Below, in pieces: positions 48,934 to 59,359 of a stretch of 64,000 nt of DNA; positions within the stretch are counted from its first letter, which is position 1, and each line of letters starts with the position of its first letter. Under the pieces are notes generated by a model. That model was given only the letters and a program-made list of their open reading frames with translations, was not told the DNA's origin and did no database searches. Made by a program: the position numbers and the translations under genes. Source of the DNA: Medicago truncatula (Eukaryota > Streptophyta > Magnoliopsida > Fabales > Fabaceae). The DNA lies in assembly GCF_003473485.1 (NCBI RefSeq), contig NC_053045.1, forward strand, positions 63,861,994 to 63,925,993, written 5' to 3'.

Positions 48934-49684
48934 CTGGGGGCTTTTATGGACTTTCCATGTGTCAATATGACGTTTTTGAAGTCAGAAAAGCAATTTCCTA
49001 GACAAAGTCAGAAAAGCAATTTCCTAGACAAATTTGTGTATATATATACAAACTAACAAAGACCTCACAACAAATGAATTATACAACTTTGTTATGAAGC
49101 AAAGATGGTAGACGTGAGGCTTACTTTCTCATACCGCATTACAATGCGCACTATTTTTCCGTTGGAAGGGTTACATTTGTGGCACTTTCATTTATATAAC
49201 GCAATATTTATTTTTCTTTTTAATTGTAATTTTTTTACAAAGCCTATGAATTTATTAATTTCTCTCATTAAAAAAACATTGTATTATAGTCCGCTTTATG
49301 CCTCAAAATTTGTTAGACCGACACTGATTTTAGATAACTTGTATGTGAGACAAAAAATTGTGACGTGGTTTAGTGAAGGACATGAATTTCTTTTTTACAA
49401 ATCAAACAATGCACAATTAGAATTGTTATGTTTTATCCTTCATTAACGTACTTGATTATGCTAAGCTACATTATGACGTTGAGAAATACTTATTTAGGGA
49501 CAAACCTAAATCTAAAAGGTTTAAACACACTAATACAATTGATGAGACTAATTTAATTATCATAATTTTATTTATATTTGTATCTATACAAGACTTTTAT
49601 CTATGACATTTCTCAGTTTCTATCAGTGCACGTGACCTTAGTACACGTGCAACTTGTAAATATTTATTTATCGACGGTACTTGA

Positions 49685-50065
49685 AATCACAAACGTACAC
49701 TTTGAGATCAAAATATTAAAAATTAAAGTTTTATGTTGATTGAGTTTGCATACTTGTTAAAACAAAAATTACACGTCCAGAAACGGAGTTCACATTCAAT
49801 TCTTAACTCAGAATAAAAAATAAAAATAAAAATAAAAATGAGACAATGAGTATTTAGGCATTAAGTATTTTTAATTTATGTAGGGGGTAAGTTGAAATAA
49901 GGAGGTGTAACTACCATAAATAAAAAGAAAGAATATTTGGGCCAGATGTTTTCCATGCATTTCATCTACTGCCTCCGAAATGTGAGTACAACCAGTTCCC
50001 ACAATTGACTGAATCCACCCCCACCCCCTGCTTCTTCGTTCTGATTTTAAAATCCAAATCATGTT
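49685..50065. other. AT-rich non-coding DNA
   Basis: No gene; short AAAAATA repeat near 49,818-49,840. Confidence 0.4.
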
Positions 50066-50074
50066 TTTTATTAT

Positions 50075-50407
50075 GGCAAAATTACACAATTAGTCCCTTA
50101 ACTTTATTTTAGGTAACATTTTCGTCCTTATCTTTTTTTTTATCACGATTTAGTCCTTTATATTATAAAATGACAATTTATGAGATTTTTTTCAAAGAAA
50201 TTTGATTTTCTAGGCTTGTATGATGAAGATTTACGTTTGCCTATGAGTTTGATGATTTTTTTTTGGAGTTTTTGATTATTTTTTTCATAAAAAAGGATAA
50301 CTATGTTGTTATTTTATAACATAGAGGACTAAATCGTGACAAAAAAAAAATAAAGGACGAAAGTGTTATCTAAAATAAAGTTAAAGGACTAATTGTGTAA
50401 TTTTGCC
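50075..50407. mobile_element. Mutator-like MITE with perfect 9-bp TSD
   Basis: The element begins GGCAAAATTACACAATTAGT and ends with the inverse (ACTAATTGTGTAATTTTGCC). The arms extend about 100 bases (left: CGTCCTTATC, GATTTAGTCC; right: GGACTAAATC, AAAGGACGAAA). It is flanked on both sides by TTTTATTAT (50,066-50,074 and 50,408-50,416), a 9-base duplication as made by Mutator-like transposases. 333 bases, no ORF. Confidence 0.9.
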
Positions 50408-50416
50408 TTTTATTAT

Positions 50417-51453
50417 TATGGGGATAGATTAGTCACCCTCGAACTGTAGCAAATTACTTCTTTTCTTTTCAGAATTTTTACACGTTTAAATTTTAGAATC
50501 CAAACGACAAAAACTCAATTTTACACATCCTAATTTTATAATCCAAATGTGTCTTTTTATATGGTATGAACCCCTTGTGAACAAAAAAAAAAAAAAAGCA
50601 ATTTCATACATCCATATTTTAGAATTTGAATGGGAAAAAGCCAATTGAGCACATCCGAAATTTAGAATCCAAACGCGTCATTTACATGGTTCGAACCCCT
50701 CATGCGATAAATACAACTTCTTCTTTCTTTCTTTTTTTTTCGCATCGGGGTTTTAAATTTGGAGGTGTAAAAAGTCTATTTTCTTCATCTAATAGGGGCA
50801 CACATATTTTGTAACTTAATTGTTTTCCAAAATAAAACTTTACATTGAGAATCAGACTCAACAAATCCCCGGATAATATATATTGGGGAGAGACAAATGG
50901 TTTTAAATTGCTACATGAAGAAGAATCAGAGTAAGATTAGTTTCATAATTGGTCCAAATAACTTAAACTTCTGAATCTCTCTGTTTCTAGCCAGTGTATT
51001 GAAGTGTGGCAATACAAATATATTTGGACAACAAATTATTAATTGGTGAACAACATTACAGAGTAGAAATTAAATGAAGTTCAAATTATTGATAGAAATG
51101 TGAAGGAGACTGGTTCAGATCCTAATCACACATATTGGAGTTGTGGCACCGTCACTAGGGTGACACAATAAATTTCATTTTAGAAGGGGTCAAATTTGGG
51201 TCCAAGTTTGACAAGCAAGCAAAACGTATTACTTGGTTGACAGCACAATGACATAGTTATTTATTTATCCTCAAACAGTACAAATCAGTTACCATCAAGA
51301 ATTATTACTTGACTGCACAATGACACAATTGCATTGAATGCACAAGGACACAGTAAAAAGATTATTACAAACAGTACTAAGTATCAATTTACCAAAATTA
51401 TCACACAGAGTTTGCAATGACAATATGCTCCAGATTGAAACAGTAAAGTTGAG
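50417..51453. other. Non-coding DNA downstream of the MYB-like gene
   Basis: No gene. A phrase such as CACATCCNAATTTTAGAATCCAAAYG recurs near 50,490, 50,523, 50,608 and 50,652, a loose local repeat. The right end likely includes the 3' UTR of the MYB-like gene (minus strand). Confidence 0.45.
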
Positions 51454-52218
51454 TTATTTGTGTAAGAAACATCGCTCCTGCTGCTTTTTCTTTTCCTTCT
51501 CTTTCTTCTTCTCTTGTAAGATATCAACTGCAATAGTAACTTTACTCAGAATCTTCCTCATCAGTTCGTTACCATCCAGCATAGCATTTAGCTGTTGCAA
51601 CAAAAAACAAAACATTAAGCCATATCATATTTTAACAAAAAAATTATGACAACTTTCATAGGGTATTTTTTTACCACGGGGTTAACAGCTGAGCCATCAG
51701 AATTATTCATAGTGGAGCTTTGTCCAACAAAGAAGTATGGCTTATTCTTGTCAGACACCTTTGCCAACTTGGCGTCCTTTTTCAACAACTGAATACACTT
51801 AATCTATAGAAAAAAAATTAAAAAAATTAAAAAGCAAAATAAATAATCAAATAAGGTTGCATATTGTATTAAGAAGATTAAACTTTTACCCTAATCAAAT
51901 CAACATTTCGATGTTTGAAAACTTTAGAATACTTTTCAGACTTCATAATTGCTGCCCAGCCAAAGTTGTATTCTAGAGCAGCAATTCTCAATTGGTCTTC
52001 TTCAGCCGTAGTCCAAGGTATAGAATTAGAATCTATGGGATTTTTACCTACGCTTAATAGCATGTATATGATTAGCATACTATTTATATTATTAATGTAG
52101 TACCATATTTAGATAAACAAGTGAGTGAATGTAAGAGAACCTTTGTTGCCTCCACTTCCCTTAACTCCCTTAACAGTGACAACTCGACTTCCCTTAGCTC
52201 CCTTAGGAGTGACAACTC
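51454..52218 (-). CDS. MYB/SANT-like protein gene, 3' exons only, cut by the Sirevirus
   Basis: Four minus-strand exon pieces join in frame by GT-AG introns: 52,218-52,141 (truncated at its 5' side by the LTR), 52,047-51,890, 51,803-51,675 and 51,591-51,454 with a TAA stop. The visible product is about 166 residues. The start is a basic repeat (RVVTPKGAKGS then RVVTVKGVKGS). It is followed by a MYB/SANT-like helix set (PWTTAEEDQLRIAALEYNFG, WAAIMKSEKYSKVFKHRNVD) reminiscent of telomere-repeat-binding MYB domains, and a Lys/Glu-rich, coiled-coil-like C-terminus (ILQEKKKEKEKKKQQ). The 5' part should lie beyond the window on the far side of the retrotransposon. DNA binding is inferred; whether the gene is still expressed is unknown. 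Confidence 0.6.
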
Positions 52219-52404
52219 TGTTGGAACAAAATGTGTTTCACAATGAACCTTATTAAGTTTTGATGATAACAAGGTATTAAAAATTGTCAATTGGTTATTA
52301 CTAATAATTGTTCAAGTGTACAGGACCAAAGGCTACTCAAGTTATTTCAATAGGTCTTGGAAGAACAATGGAAAGAAAAAAGAAATTCTGAGCATCTGAA
52401 GAAA

Positions 52405-52560
52405 ACTGCTCCTGAAGCTAAACTGCTCCTGAAGCTAAACTGCTCCTGAAGAGATGACGTCATCAGAAGCAGAACGTCATCAGAAGCAGAAAGTCATCAG
52501 AAGCAGAAAGTCATCAGAAGCAAAAGTTTTCATCAGAAGCAATATCTTCACCAGAAGCTA
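52405..52560 (+). promoter_or_regulatory. LTR U3 tandem motif array with a TGACGTCA palindrome
   Basis: Three copies of CTGCTCCTGAAG are followed by TGACGTCA at 52,455-52,462 (the CRE/as-1-type bZIP core) and then about six copies of TCATCAGAAGC or CCAGAAGC. The array lies 370-530 bases upstream of the TATA box, where retrotransposon enhancers usually sit. Enhancer activity is inferred. Confidence 0.55.
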
Positions 52561-52932
52561 CTTTTGATCCTTTAATCAAACTGAAGATTCAAAGTTGCTG
52601 ATTCTCAATTCAGTCTTATCAAAGAAGAACGAAGAACTGAAAGGGAGGTATCAACGGATATATGGAAAGCACTGAGCACTTGTCTCTCATTAATAGAGTT
52701 GACAAAGTACAAGTGTACAACCACTACCTCCACTACTCTGTTTTCTGTCTACGCTACAAGACAAAACAACAGCCATGCCTGCAGAATTTGTACACTCAAG
52801 ATGGGAATGAATTTGAAGTTGATTCTTCAAAGGACTACACCCAAATCAGGCAAAGGATCACTGGTGGATAATCAAAGGATTTCAAACGACTCTTTAGACG
52901 TGCTGATTATCTCAACGTCTCTTTCACGCCTC

Positions 52933-52940
52933 TATATAAA
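52933..52940 (+). promoter_or_regulatory. TATA box of the 5' LTR
   Basis: TATATAAA in the middle of the LTR, after U3; it is repeated at 63,544-63,551 in the 3' LTR. Genomic RNA would start about 30 bases downstream. Confidence 0.7.
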
Positions 52941-53542
52941 GGAGTGAAGACTTGAAGATTTGACAGAGAAATACATAAGTTTAAAAGCGCCAAAACTCTG
53001 TCAAATTGATTCTACAAAGCACACTGAATTTCTGCACTGATTTGATACATCTTAGAAATTCAAAGTCTAGAGTCTTTTCTGTATTGTATTGTGAACACCA
53101 CTGATTGTATATCAAGTGTTCAATTCAAACTCAATTCTCTGTATTTTTGTTTGATTAGAAGTCTCTTGCCTGCGTGCTTGAGCATTAGAAGTCTCTTGCT
53201 TAGTGCTTGAGCATTGGAAGACTCTTGCTTGTGTGCTTGAGCATTGTTTTGTGAAGTCTCATACTTAGAAAGTATTGAGCAGTTGTAATCTTGTGATTAT
53301 AGTGAAATCTCCTTGGAAGTGCAAGGGGGACTGGACTACTTCCGTGTTGTGGAAGGAACCAGGATAACTGCTTGTGTCTTTGTCTTTCTTTTCTCTGCTC
53401 TGTTCTTTCCGCTGCAATCTGACTCTGATCATTTCATCAGAAGCAAACAAACTGCTTCTGAAGTTTTATCAGAAGAAGTATTTTTTAAGAGAAAAAGAAA
53501 ACACAATTCAACCCCCCCCTTCTTGTGTTTTTCACCTTCAAT

Positions 53543-53554
53543 TGGTATCAGAGC
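53543..53554 (+). other. Primer binding site (initiator Met tRNA type)
   Basis: TGGTATCAGAGC, two bases after the 5' LTR, is the usual plant Copia sequence complementary to the 3' end of initiator methionine tRNA, used to prime minus-strand DNA synthesis. Confidence 0.92.
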
Positions 53555-53610
53555 TTGCTCTGTTATCACAGCACTTAACCGTGTTACAGTTCAAGATCTA
53601 TTAGAAAAAC

Positions 53611-55848
53611 ATGTCTGGAGATGAGGAATCAACTACTACAAAATACACAAGTGTCAAGCATGACTATGATACTGCTGACAAGAAAACAGACTCTGGAAAA
53701 GCTCCAAAGTTTAATGGAGATCCAGAAGAGTTTTCATGGTGGAAAACTAATATGTACAGCTTTATCATGGGATTGGATGAAGAGCTATGGGATATACTGG
53801 AAGATGGAGTTGATGATCTGGATTTGGATGAAGAAGGAGCTGCTATAGACAGAAGAATACATACTCCTGCTCAGAAGAAGCTTTATAAGAAACACCACAA
53901 GATAAGAGGAATCATTGTGGCTTCTATACCTCGCACCGAATACATGAAAATGAGTGACAAATCTACTGCGAAGGCCATGTTTGCTTCTCTATGTGCAAAC
54001 TTTGAAGGCAGCAAGAAAGTAAAAGAGGCTAAAGCTTTGATGCTAGTTCATCAGTATGAACTTTTCAGAATGAAGGATGATGAGAGTATAGAAGAAATGT
54101 ACTCAAGATTTCAAACTTTAGTTTCTGGATTGCAAATACTGAAGAAAAGCTATGTTTCTTCTGATCATGTTAGTAAGATTTTGAGAAGCCTACCTTCAAG
54201 ATGGAGACCCAAAGTAACTGCCATTGAGGAAGCTAAGGATCTAAATACTTTAAGTGTTGAAGATCTTGTTAGCTCACTCAAAGTGCATGAAATGAGTCTA
54301 AATGAGCATGAAACCTCTAAGAAGAGTAAATCCATTGCTTTACCATCTAAAGGAAAGACCTCAAAGTCTTCCAAAGCCTACAAAGCCAGTGAATCTGAAG
54401 AAGAATCACCTGATGGAGATTCTGATGAAGATCAATCTGTAAAGATGGCTATGCTGTCCAACAAGCTTGAGTATCTGGCAAGGAAGCAGAAGAAATTTTT
54501 GAGCAAGAGAGGTAGCTACAAGAACTTCAAGAAAGAAGATCAGAAGGGATGCTTCAATTGTAAGAAGCCTGGTCATTTCATTGCTGATTGCCCTGATCTT
54601 CAGAAGGAGAAGTTTAAAGGTAAATCCAAGAAATCAAGCTTCAACTCCAGTAAATTCAGAAAGCAAATCAAAAAGAGCTTGATGGCAACCTGGGAAGATT
54701 TGGATAGTGAATCTGGTTCTGATAAAGAAGAAGCTGATGATGATGCTAAGGCAGCCGTTGGGTTAGTAGCAACAGTATCATCAGAAGCAGTATCAGAAGC
54801 TGAATCAGATTCAGAAGCTGAAAATGAGGTATATTCTAAAATCCCTAGACAAGAACTTGTTGATTCTCTAAAAGAACTTTTATCACTGTTTGAACACAGA
54901 ACCAATGAGTTGACAGATTTAAAAGAAAAATATGTTGATTTGATGAAACAACAAAAGTCAACTCTATTGGAACTAAAAGCTTCTGAAGAAGAACTCAAAG
55001 GGTTTAACCTCATATCAGCAACATATGAAGATAGACTCAAGAGTCTTTGTCAGAAGCTACAAGAAAAATGTGATAAAGGTTCAGGCAATAAACATGAGAT
55101 TGCCTTGGATGATTTTATTATGGCTGGAATAGACAGAAGCAAAGTTGCTTCTATGATCTACAGCACATACAAGAACAAAGGCAAAGGGATTGGATATTCT
55201 GAGGAGAAATCCAAAGAATACAGTCTCAAGAGCTACTGTGATTGTATCAAGGATGGATTGAAATCCACCTTTGTGCCTGAAGGTACAAATGCTAAAACTG
55301 CTGTTCAGTCAAAACCTGAAGCTTCTGGTTCACAGGCTAAGATCACATCAAAGCCAGAAAACCTTAAGATCAAGGTAATGACAAAATCTGTTCCTAAGAG
55401 TCAAAAGATTACAATTCTGAAAAGATCAGAAACTGTTCATCAGAATCTGATCAAACCAGAATCTAAAATCCCAAAACAAAAGGATCAGAAGAACAAAGCA
55501 GCTACTGCCTCTGAGAAAACAATACCAAAAGGTGTCAAACCTAAAGTATTGAATGATCAGAAGCTACTCAGCATTCACCCTAAGGTACAAGGGAGGAAAA
55601 GTAAAACCTCCAAAACTAACCCAAAAGGACCCATGAAGATATGGGTACCTAAATCTGAATTGGCCAAAAATGCAGGTGTGCTTAAGGGCAAGAGAGAAAC
55701 AAAGGTCATGGTACCTAGACAGCGGATGTTCAAGGCACATGACTGGAGAGAAAGCTTTGTTCCTTACCCTTACAATGAAAGATGGAGGAGAAGTGAAGTT
55801 TGGTGGCAACCAAACTGGAAGGATCATTGGTACAGGTACTATTGGTAA
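53611..55848 (+). CDS. gag: Sirevirus Gag
   Basis: An uninterrupted frame of 745 codons, starting at the first good ATG 57 bases after the primer site. Residues about 30-230 form a Copia-type capsid region ([29 protein letters not shown]). A CCHC zinc knuckle, [14 protein letters not shown], sits at residues 314-327 in a Lys-rich nucleocapsid context. An acidic Ser/Glu-rich part and a predicted coiled-coil stretch (about 400-500) follow, then a Lys/Pro/Ser-rich tail. The protein packages the RNA in virus-like particles. The long tail after the knuckle is usual for Sireviruses. The frame runs on past the point where the protease begins in another frame, so the last 60 codons or so (from about 55,670) are probably an out-of-frame reading of the pol start. 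Confidence 0.9.
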   Translation: MSGDEESTTTKYTSVKHDYDTADKKTDSGKAPKFNGDPEEFSWWKTNMYSFIMGLDEELWDILEDGVDDLDLDEEGAAIDRRIHTPAQKKLYKKHHKIRGIIVASIPRTEYMKMSDKSTAKAMFASLCANFEGSKKVKEAKALMLVHQYELFRMKDDESIEEMYSRFQTLVSGLQILKKSYVSSDHVSKILRSLPSRWRPKVTAIEEAKDLNTLSVEDLVSSLKVHEMSLNEHETSKKSKSIALPSKGKTSKSSKAYKASESEEESPDGDSDEDQSVKMAMLSNKLEYLARKQKKFLSKRGSYKNFKKEDQKGCFNCKKPGHFIADCPDLQKEKFKGKSKKSSFNSSKFRKQIKKSLMATWEDLDSESGSDKEEADDDAKAAVGLVATVSSEAVSEAESDSEAENEVYSKIPRQELVDSLKELLSLFEHRTNELTDLKEKYVDLMKQQKSTLLELKASEEELKGFNLISATYEDRLKSLCQKLQEKCDKGSGNKHEIALDDFIMAGIDRSKVASMIYSTYKNKGKGIGYSEEKSKEYSLKSYCDCIKDGLKSTFVPEGTNAKTAVQSKPEASGSQAKITSKPENLKIKVMTKSVPKSQKITILKRSETVHQNLIKPESKIPKQKDQKNKAATASEKTIPKGVKPKVLNDQKLLSIHPKVQGRKSKTSKTNPKGPMKIWVPKSELAKNAGVLKGKRETKVMVPRQRMFKAHDWRESFVPYPYNERWRRSEVWWQPNWKDHWYRYYW

Positions 55849-58800
55849 TTCCTCCATCTCAATTAATAATGTGTGGCTAGTAGATGGTCTGAAGCATAAC
55901 CTATTGAGCATTAGTCAATTTTGTGACAATGGGTATGATGTAACGTTCAGTAAGACCAACTGCACACTAGTCAACAAGGATGACAAATCCATTACATTCA
56001 AGGGAAAGAGAGTTGAGAATGTCTATAAAATAAATTTCTCTGATCTGGCTGATCAGAAGGTAGTTTGCCTTCTGTCAATGAATGATAAAAAATGGGTATG
56101 GCATAAAAGGTTGGGACATGCTAATTGGAGATTAATTTCTAAAATTAGCAAGTTACAACTGGTCAAAGGATTGCCTAACATTGATTATCATTCAGATGCA
56201 CTTTGTGGTGCATGTCAGAAAGGGAAAATTGTGAAAAGTTCTTTCAAATCTAAAGACATTGTATCAACCTCCAGACCCTTAGAATTACTCCATATTGATC
56301 TTTTTGGTCCAGTTAACACTGCATCTTTATATGGAAGTAAATACGGATTAGTCATTGTTGATGATTACAGCAGATGGACTTGGGTAAAATTCATTAAAAG
56401 TAAAGACTATGCATGTGAAGTGTTTAGCAGCTTCTGCACTCAAATACAATCTGAAAAAGAATTGAAAATTTTGAAAGTCAGAAGTGATCATGGTGGAGAA
56501 TTTGAAAATGAGCCATTTGAACTTTTTTGTGAAAAACTTGGGATTCTCCATGAGTTTTCTTCTCCTAGAACTCCACAACAAAATGGGGTTGTAGAGAGAA
56601 AGAACAGAACCTTACAAGAAATGGCCAGAACCATGATCCATGAAAACAACTTAGCTAAACATTTTTGGGCAGAAGCAGTCAATACTTCATGTTATATTCA
56701 AAATAGGATCTATATCAGACCTATGTTGGAGAAAACAGCATATGAACTCTTTAAAGGAAGAAGACCCAATATCTCTTACTTTCATCAGTTTGGATGTACT
56801 TGTTACATCTTAAACACTAAAGACTATCTGAAGAAATTTGATGCCAAGGCTCAAAGAGGAATCTTTTTAGGTTACTCTGAAAGGTCAAAGGCATACAGAG
56901 TGTATAATTCAGAAACACAATGTGTTGAAGAATCTATGCATGTAAAATTTGATGATAGAGAGCCTGGAAGTAAAACTTCAGAGCAAAGTGAAAGTAATGC
57001 AGGTACAACTGATTCTGAAGATGCATCAGAATCTGATCAACCTTCTGATTCTGAAAAGTATACAGAAGTTGAATCTAGTCCAGAAACTGAAATCACTCCA
57101 GAAGCTGAGTCTAATTCAGAAGCAGAACTTAGCTCAAAAGTACAGAATGAAATTGCTTCTGAGGACTTTCAAGATAACACTCAGCAGGTTATTCAACCTA
57201 AATTCAAGCACAAATCTTCACATCCTGAGGAGCTAATCATTGGAAGCAAAGAAAGTCCTAGAAGAACAAGATCACATTTTAGACAAGAAGAATCATTGAT
57301 AGGACTGCTTTCAATAATTGAGCCTAAAACTGTTGAAGAAGCTCTCTCAGATGATGGATGGATATTAGCTATGCAAGAAGAGCTAAATCAATTCCAAAGG
57401 AATGACGTGTGGGATCTGGTACCCAAACCTTCTCAGAAGAACATTATTGGAACAAAATGGGTATTCAGAAACAAGCTGAATGAACAAGGAGAAGTAACCA
57501 GAAACAAAGCCAGACTTGTTGCTCAAGGCTACAGTCAACAAGAAGGCATTGATTACACTGAAACATTTGCTCCAGTTGCAAGATTGGAAGCAATCAGGTT
57601 ACTTCTATCCTACGCAATTAATCATGGCATAATATTATATCAAATGGATGTCAAAAGTGCTTTTCTTAATGGTGTCATTGAAGAAGAAGTGTATGTTAAA
57701 CAACCTCCTGGGTTTGAGGATCTTAAGCATCCTGACCATGTTTATAAACTTAAGAAATCACTATATGGCTTGAAACAAGCTCCCAGAGCTTGGTATGATA
57801 GACTAAGTAATTTCTTAATTAAAAATGATTTTGAAAGAGGACAAGTTGACACAACACTCTTCAGAAGGACTCTTAAGAAAGATATTTTGATTGTGCAAAT
57901 ATATGTTGATGATATAATATTTGGTTCTACTAATGCATCTCTTTGCAAAGAATTTTCTAAGTTAATGCAGGATGAATTTGAAATGAGTATGATGGGAGAA
58001 TTGAAATTCTTTCTGGGAATTCAAATCAACCAAAGTAAAGAAGGAGTATATGTTCATCAAACAAAATATACAAAGGAGCTTCTGAAGAAGTTCAAGCTAG
58101 AAGACTGTAAAATGATGAACACTCCAATGCATCCAACCTGCACCTTAAGCAAAGAAGATACTGGAACAGTAGTAGACCAGAAGCTTTACAGAGGTATGAT
58201 TGGTTCTCTGTTATACCTCACTGCATCTAGACCTGATATTTTATTCAGTGTATGCTTGTGTGCAAGATTTCAATCAGATCCTAGAGAATCTCATTTAACT
58301 GCAGTTAAGAGAATCTTCAGGTATCTGAAAGGAACAACTAATCTTGGACTCCTGTATAGGAAATCCCTAGATTATAAGTTGATTGGATTCTGTGATGCTG
58401 ATTATGCTGGTGATAGGATTGAAAGAAAATCAACCAGTGGAAATTGTCAATTCCTGGGAGAGAATCTGATATCCTGGGCAAGCAAAAGACAAGCAACTAT
58501 TGCTATGTCTACAGCAGAAGCAGAGTACATTTCAGCTGCAAGTTGTTGCACACAACTACTTTGGATGAAACATCAGTTGGAAGACTATCAGATCAATGCT
58601 AACAGTATTCCCATTTATTGTGATAATACTGCTGCTATTTGTTTGTCAAAGAATCCAATTCTACATTCAAGAGCCAAGCATATTGAAATCAAACACCATT
58701 TTATCAGAGACTATGTTCAAAAAGGAATTTTAGATATACAATTCATTGATACTGAACATCAATGGGCTGATATATTTACAAAACCTTTGTCTGTTGAAAG

Positions 58801-58849
58801 ATTTGATTTTATTAAGAAAAATTTGAACATGCATTTTGTGTCTGATTGA
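55670..58849 (+). CDS. pol: Sirevirus Pol (protease, integrase, RT, RNase H)
   Basis: An open frame of 1,059 codons, in the +1 frame relative to gag and overlapping it by 179 bases. The ATG at 55,670 is only the first in frame; no independent start is implied. Protease: [13 protein letters not shown], catalytic Asp at residue 17. Integrase: HHCC finger (HKRLGH near 144, CGAC near 182) and D-D-E core (HIDLFGP near 209, VDDYSRW near 230, VVERKNRT near 309). Reverse transcriptase: [10 protein letters not shown] near 659 and the YVDD active site near 745. RNase H: CDADYAGD near 908 and STAEAEY. The tail [10 protein letters not shown] is standard for Copia. A Ser/Glu-rich linker (about 430-520) lies between integrase and RT. 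Apart from the frame offset with gag, I see no internal break. Confidence 0.93.
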   Translation: MQVCLRAREKQRSWYLDSGCSRHMTGEKALFLTLTMKDGGEVKFGGNQTGRIIGTGTIGNSSISINNVWLVDGLKHNLLSISQFCDNGYDVTFSKTNCTLVNKDDKSITFKGKRVENVYKINFSDLADQKVVCLLSMNDKKWVWHKRLGHANWRLISKISKLQLVKGLPNIDYHSDALCGACQKGKIVKSSFKSKDIVSTSRPLELLHIDLFGPVNTASLYGSKYGLVIVDDYSRWTWVKFIKSKDYACEVFSSFCTQIQSEKELKILKVRSDHGGEFENEPFELFCEKLGILHEFSSPRTPQQNGVVERKNRTLQEMARTMIHENNLAKHFWAEAVNTSCYIQNRIYIRPMLEKTAYELFKGRRPNISYFHQFGCTCYILNTKDYLKKFDAKAQRGIFLGYSERSKAYRVYNSETQCVEESMHVKFDDREPGSKTSEQSESNAGTTDSEDASESDQPSDSEKYTEVESSPETEITPEAESNSEAELSSKVQNEIASEDFQDNTQQVIQPKFKHKSSHPEELIIGSKESPRRTRSHFRQEESLIGLLSIIEPKTVEEALSDDGWILAMQEELNQFQRNDVWDLVPKPSQKNIIGTKWVFRNKLNEQGEVTRNKARLVAQGYSQQEGIDYTETFAPVARLEAIRLLLSYAINHGIILYQMDVKSAFLNGVIEEEVYVKQPPGFEDLKHPDHVYKLKKSLYGLKQAPRAWYDRLSNFLIKNDFERGQVDTTLFRRTLKKDILIVQIYVDDIIFGSTNASLCKEFSKLMQDEFEMSMMGELKFFLGIQINQSKEGVYVHQTKYTKELLKKFKLEDCKMMNTPMHPTCTLSKEDTGTVVDQKLYRGMIGSLLYLTASRPDILFSVCLCARFQSDPRESHLTAVKRIFRYLKGTTNLGLLYRKSLDYKLIGFCDADYAGDRIERKSTSGNCQFLGENLISWASKRQATIAMSTAEAEYISAASCCTQLLWMKHQLEDYQINANSIPIYCDNTAAICLSKNPILHSRAKHIEIKHHFIRDYVQKGILDIQFIDTEHQWADIFTKPLSVERFDFIKKNLNMHFVSD

Positions 58850-59359
58850 AAAATTGCTTGCCTCTGAATAAGAAGTTTGGTTCTGAAGTTTATTCAGGAG
58901 CATTTTGGTTCATCAGAAGCTCTTAACTGAGGTTCTGAGGAAAATGTGCTTCTGAAGATGACGTCAGCACTAAAACTTCAGAAGTGTTATTCTTTGCTTC
59001 TGAATAGCTTGGCTAGTGGGAACGTTGGCAGTTACTTTATGTAACAGCTGTCCCATTACCCAAAAGGTAGTTTTCTGAAGAGTCTCTGACGTGGTCTATT
59101 TGTATTGGAGTATAACAAAAAGGGCAATGATGTTTTATTCGCTTTTTAACATACTTACACGCGCCCCCAATTTGTCATTAATGCTATGTTTGTTTGTCTC
59201 TATTGAATTGCAAACGGTTTAATAAAAACACTAAGTCAATTCACACACTACTCACTTCACAACAAACACTTTCTATTTTTCGTCTTAACCCTCTGCGAAA
59301 GTAAACGCATTCTCTCATCCTCTCAAAAATTCTTAGAACCCTAAAACCACTTCATATCA
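58850..59359 (+). other. Pol to env-like spacer
   Basis: 510 non-coding bases. They hold several CTTCTGAA/TCAGAAGC motifs and TGACGTCA at 58,959-58,966, so the spacer echoes the LTR U3 array. It ends in a CT- and CA-rich stretch before the env-like ATG that resembles a plant 5' leader, so a subgenomic promoter or splice acceptor could lie here. Confidence 0.5.

Larger units (their letters stand above)
47761..49684. repeat. About 200-bp direct repeats flanking a 1.5-kb segment
   Basis: The left copy (47,761-47,988) and right copy (49,486-49,684) share GGGACAAACCTAAATCTAAA, ACAATTGATG, CATTTCTCAGTTT, CACGTGCAAC and GACGGTACTTGA in the same order, with indels. They do not begin TG or end CA, so they are not ordinary LTRs. 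The enclosed segment holds a minus-strand ORF (47,958-48,197), a palindrome cluster (48,866-48,933) and a 113-codon + ORF at 49,105-49,446, none with recognisable function. Confidence 0.65.
52219..53540 (+). repeat. 5' LTR
   Basis: Begins TGTTGGAACAAAATG and ends TTTTTCACCTTCA, 1,322 bases, bounded by TG...CA. U3 carries tandem CTCCTGAAG and CATCAGAAGC units at about 52,405-52,560. A TATA box lies at 52,933. The R/U5 part has three tandem copies of a 30-base unit (AGAAGTCTCTTGC...GCTTGAGCATT) at about 53,157-53,246. Confidence 0.95.

Noticed and set aside
49105..49446. 113-codon + ORF as a host gene
   Set aside because: No family recognised, Phe/Leu/Ile-rich as expected from AT-rich DNA, and lies inside a repeat-bounded segment; kept only as a note in the repeat entry.
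47761..49684. The 200-bp direct repeats as LTRs of a small retrotransposon
   Set aside because: No TG...CA ends, no primer site or polypurine tract, and no gag or pol sequence between them.
52405..52560. Spaced short repeats resembling a CRISPR array
   Set aside because: The units are imperfect, unevenly spaced, inside an LTR of a plant retrotransposon and duplicated in the other LTR.
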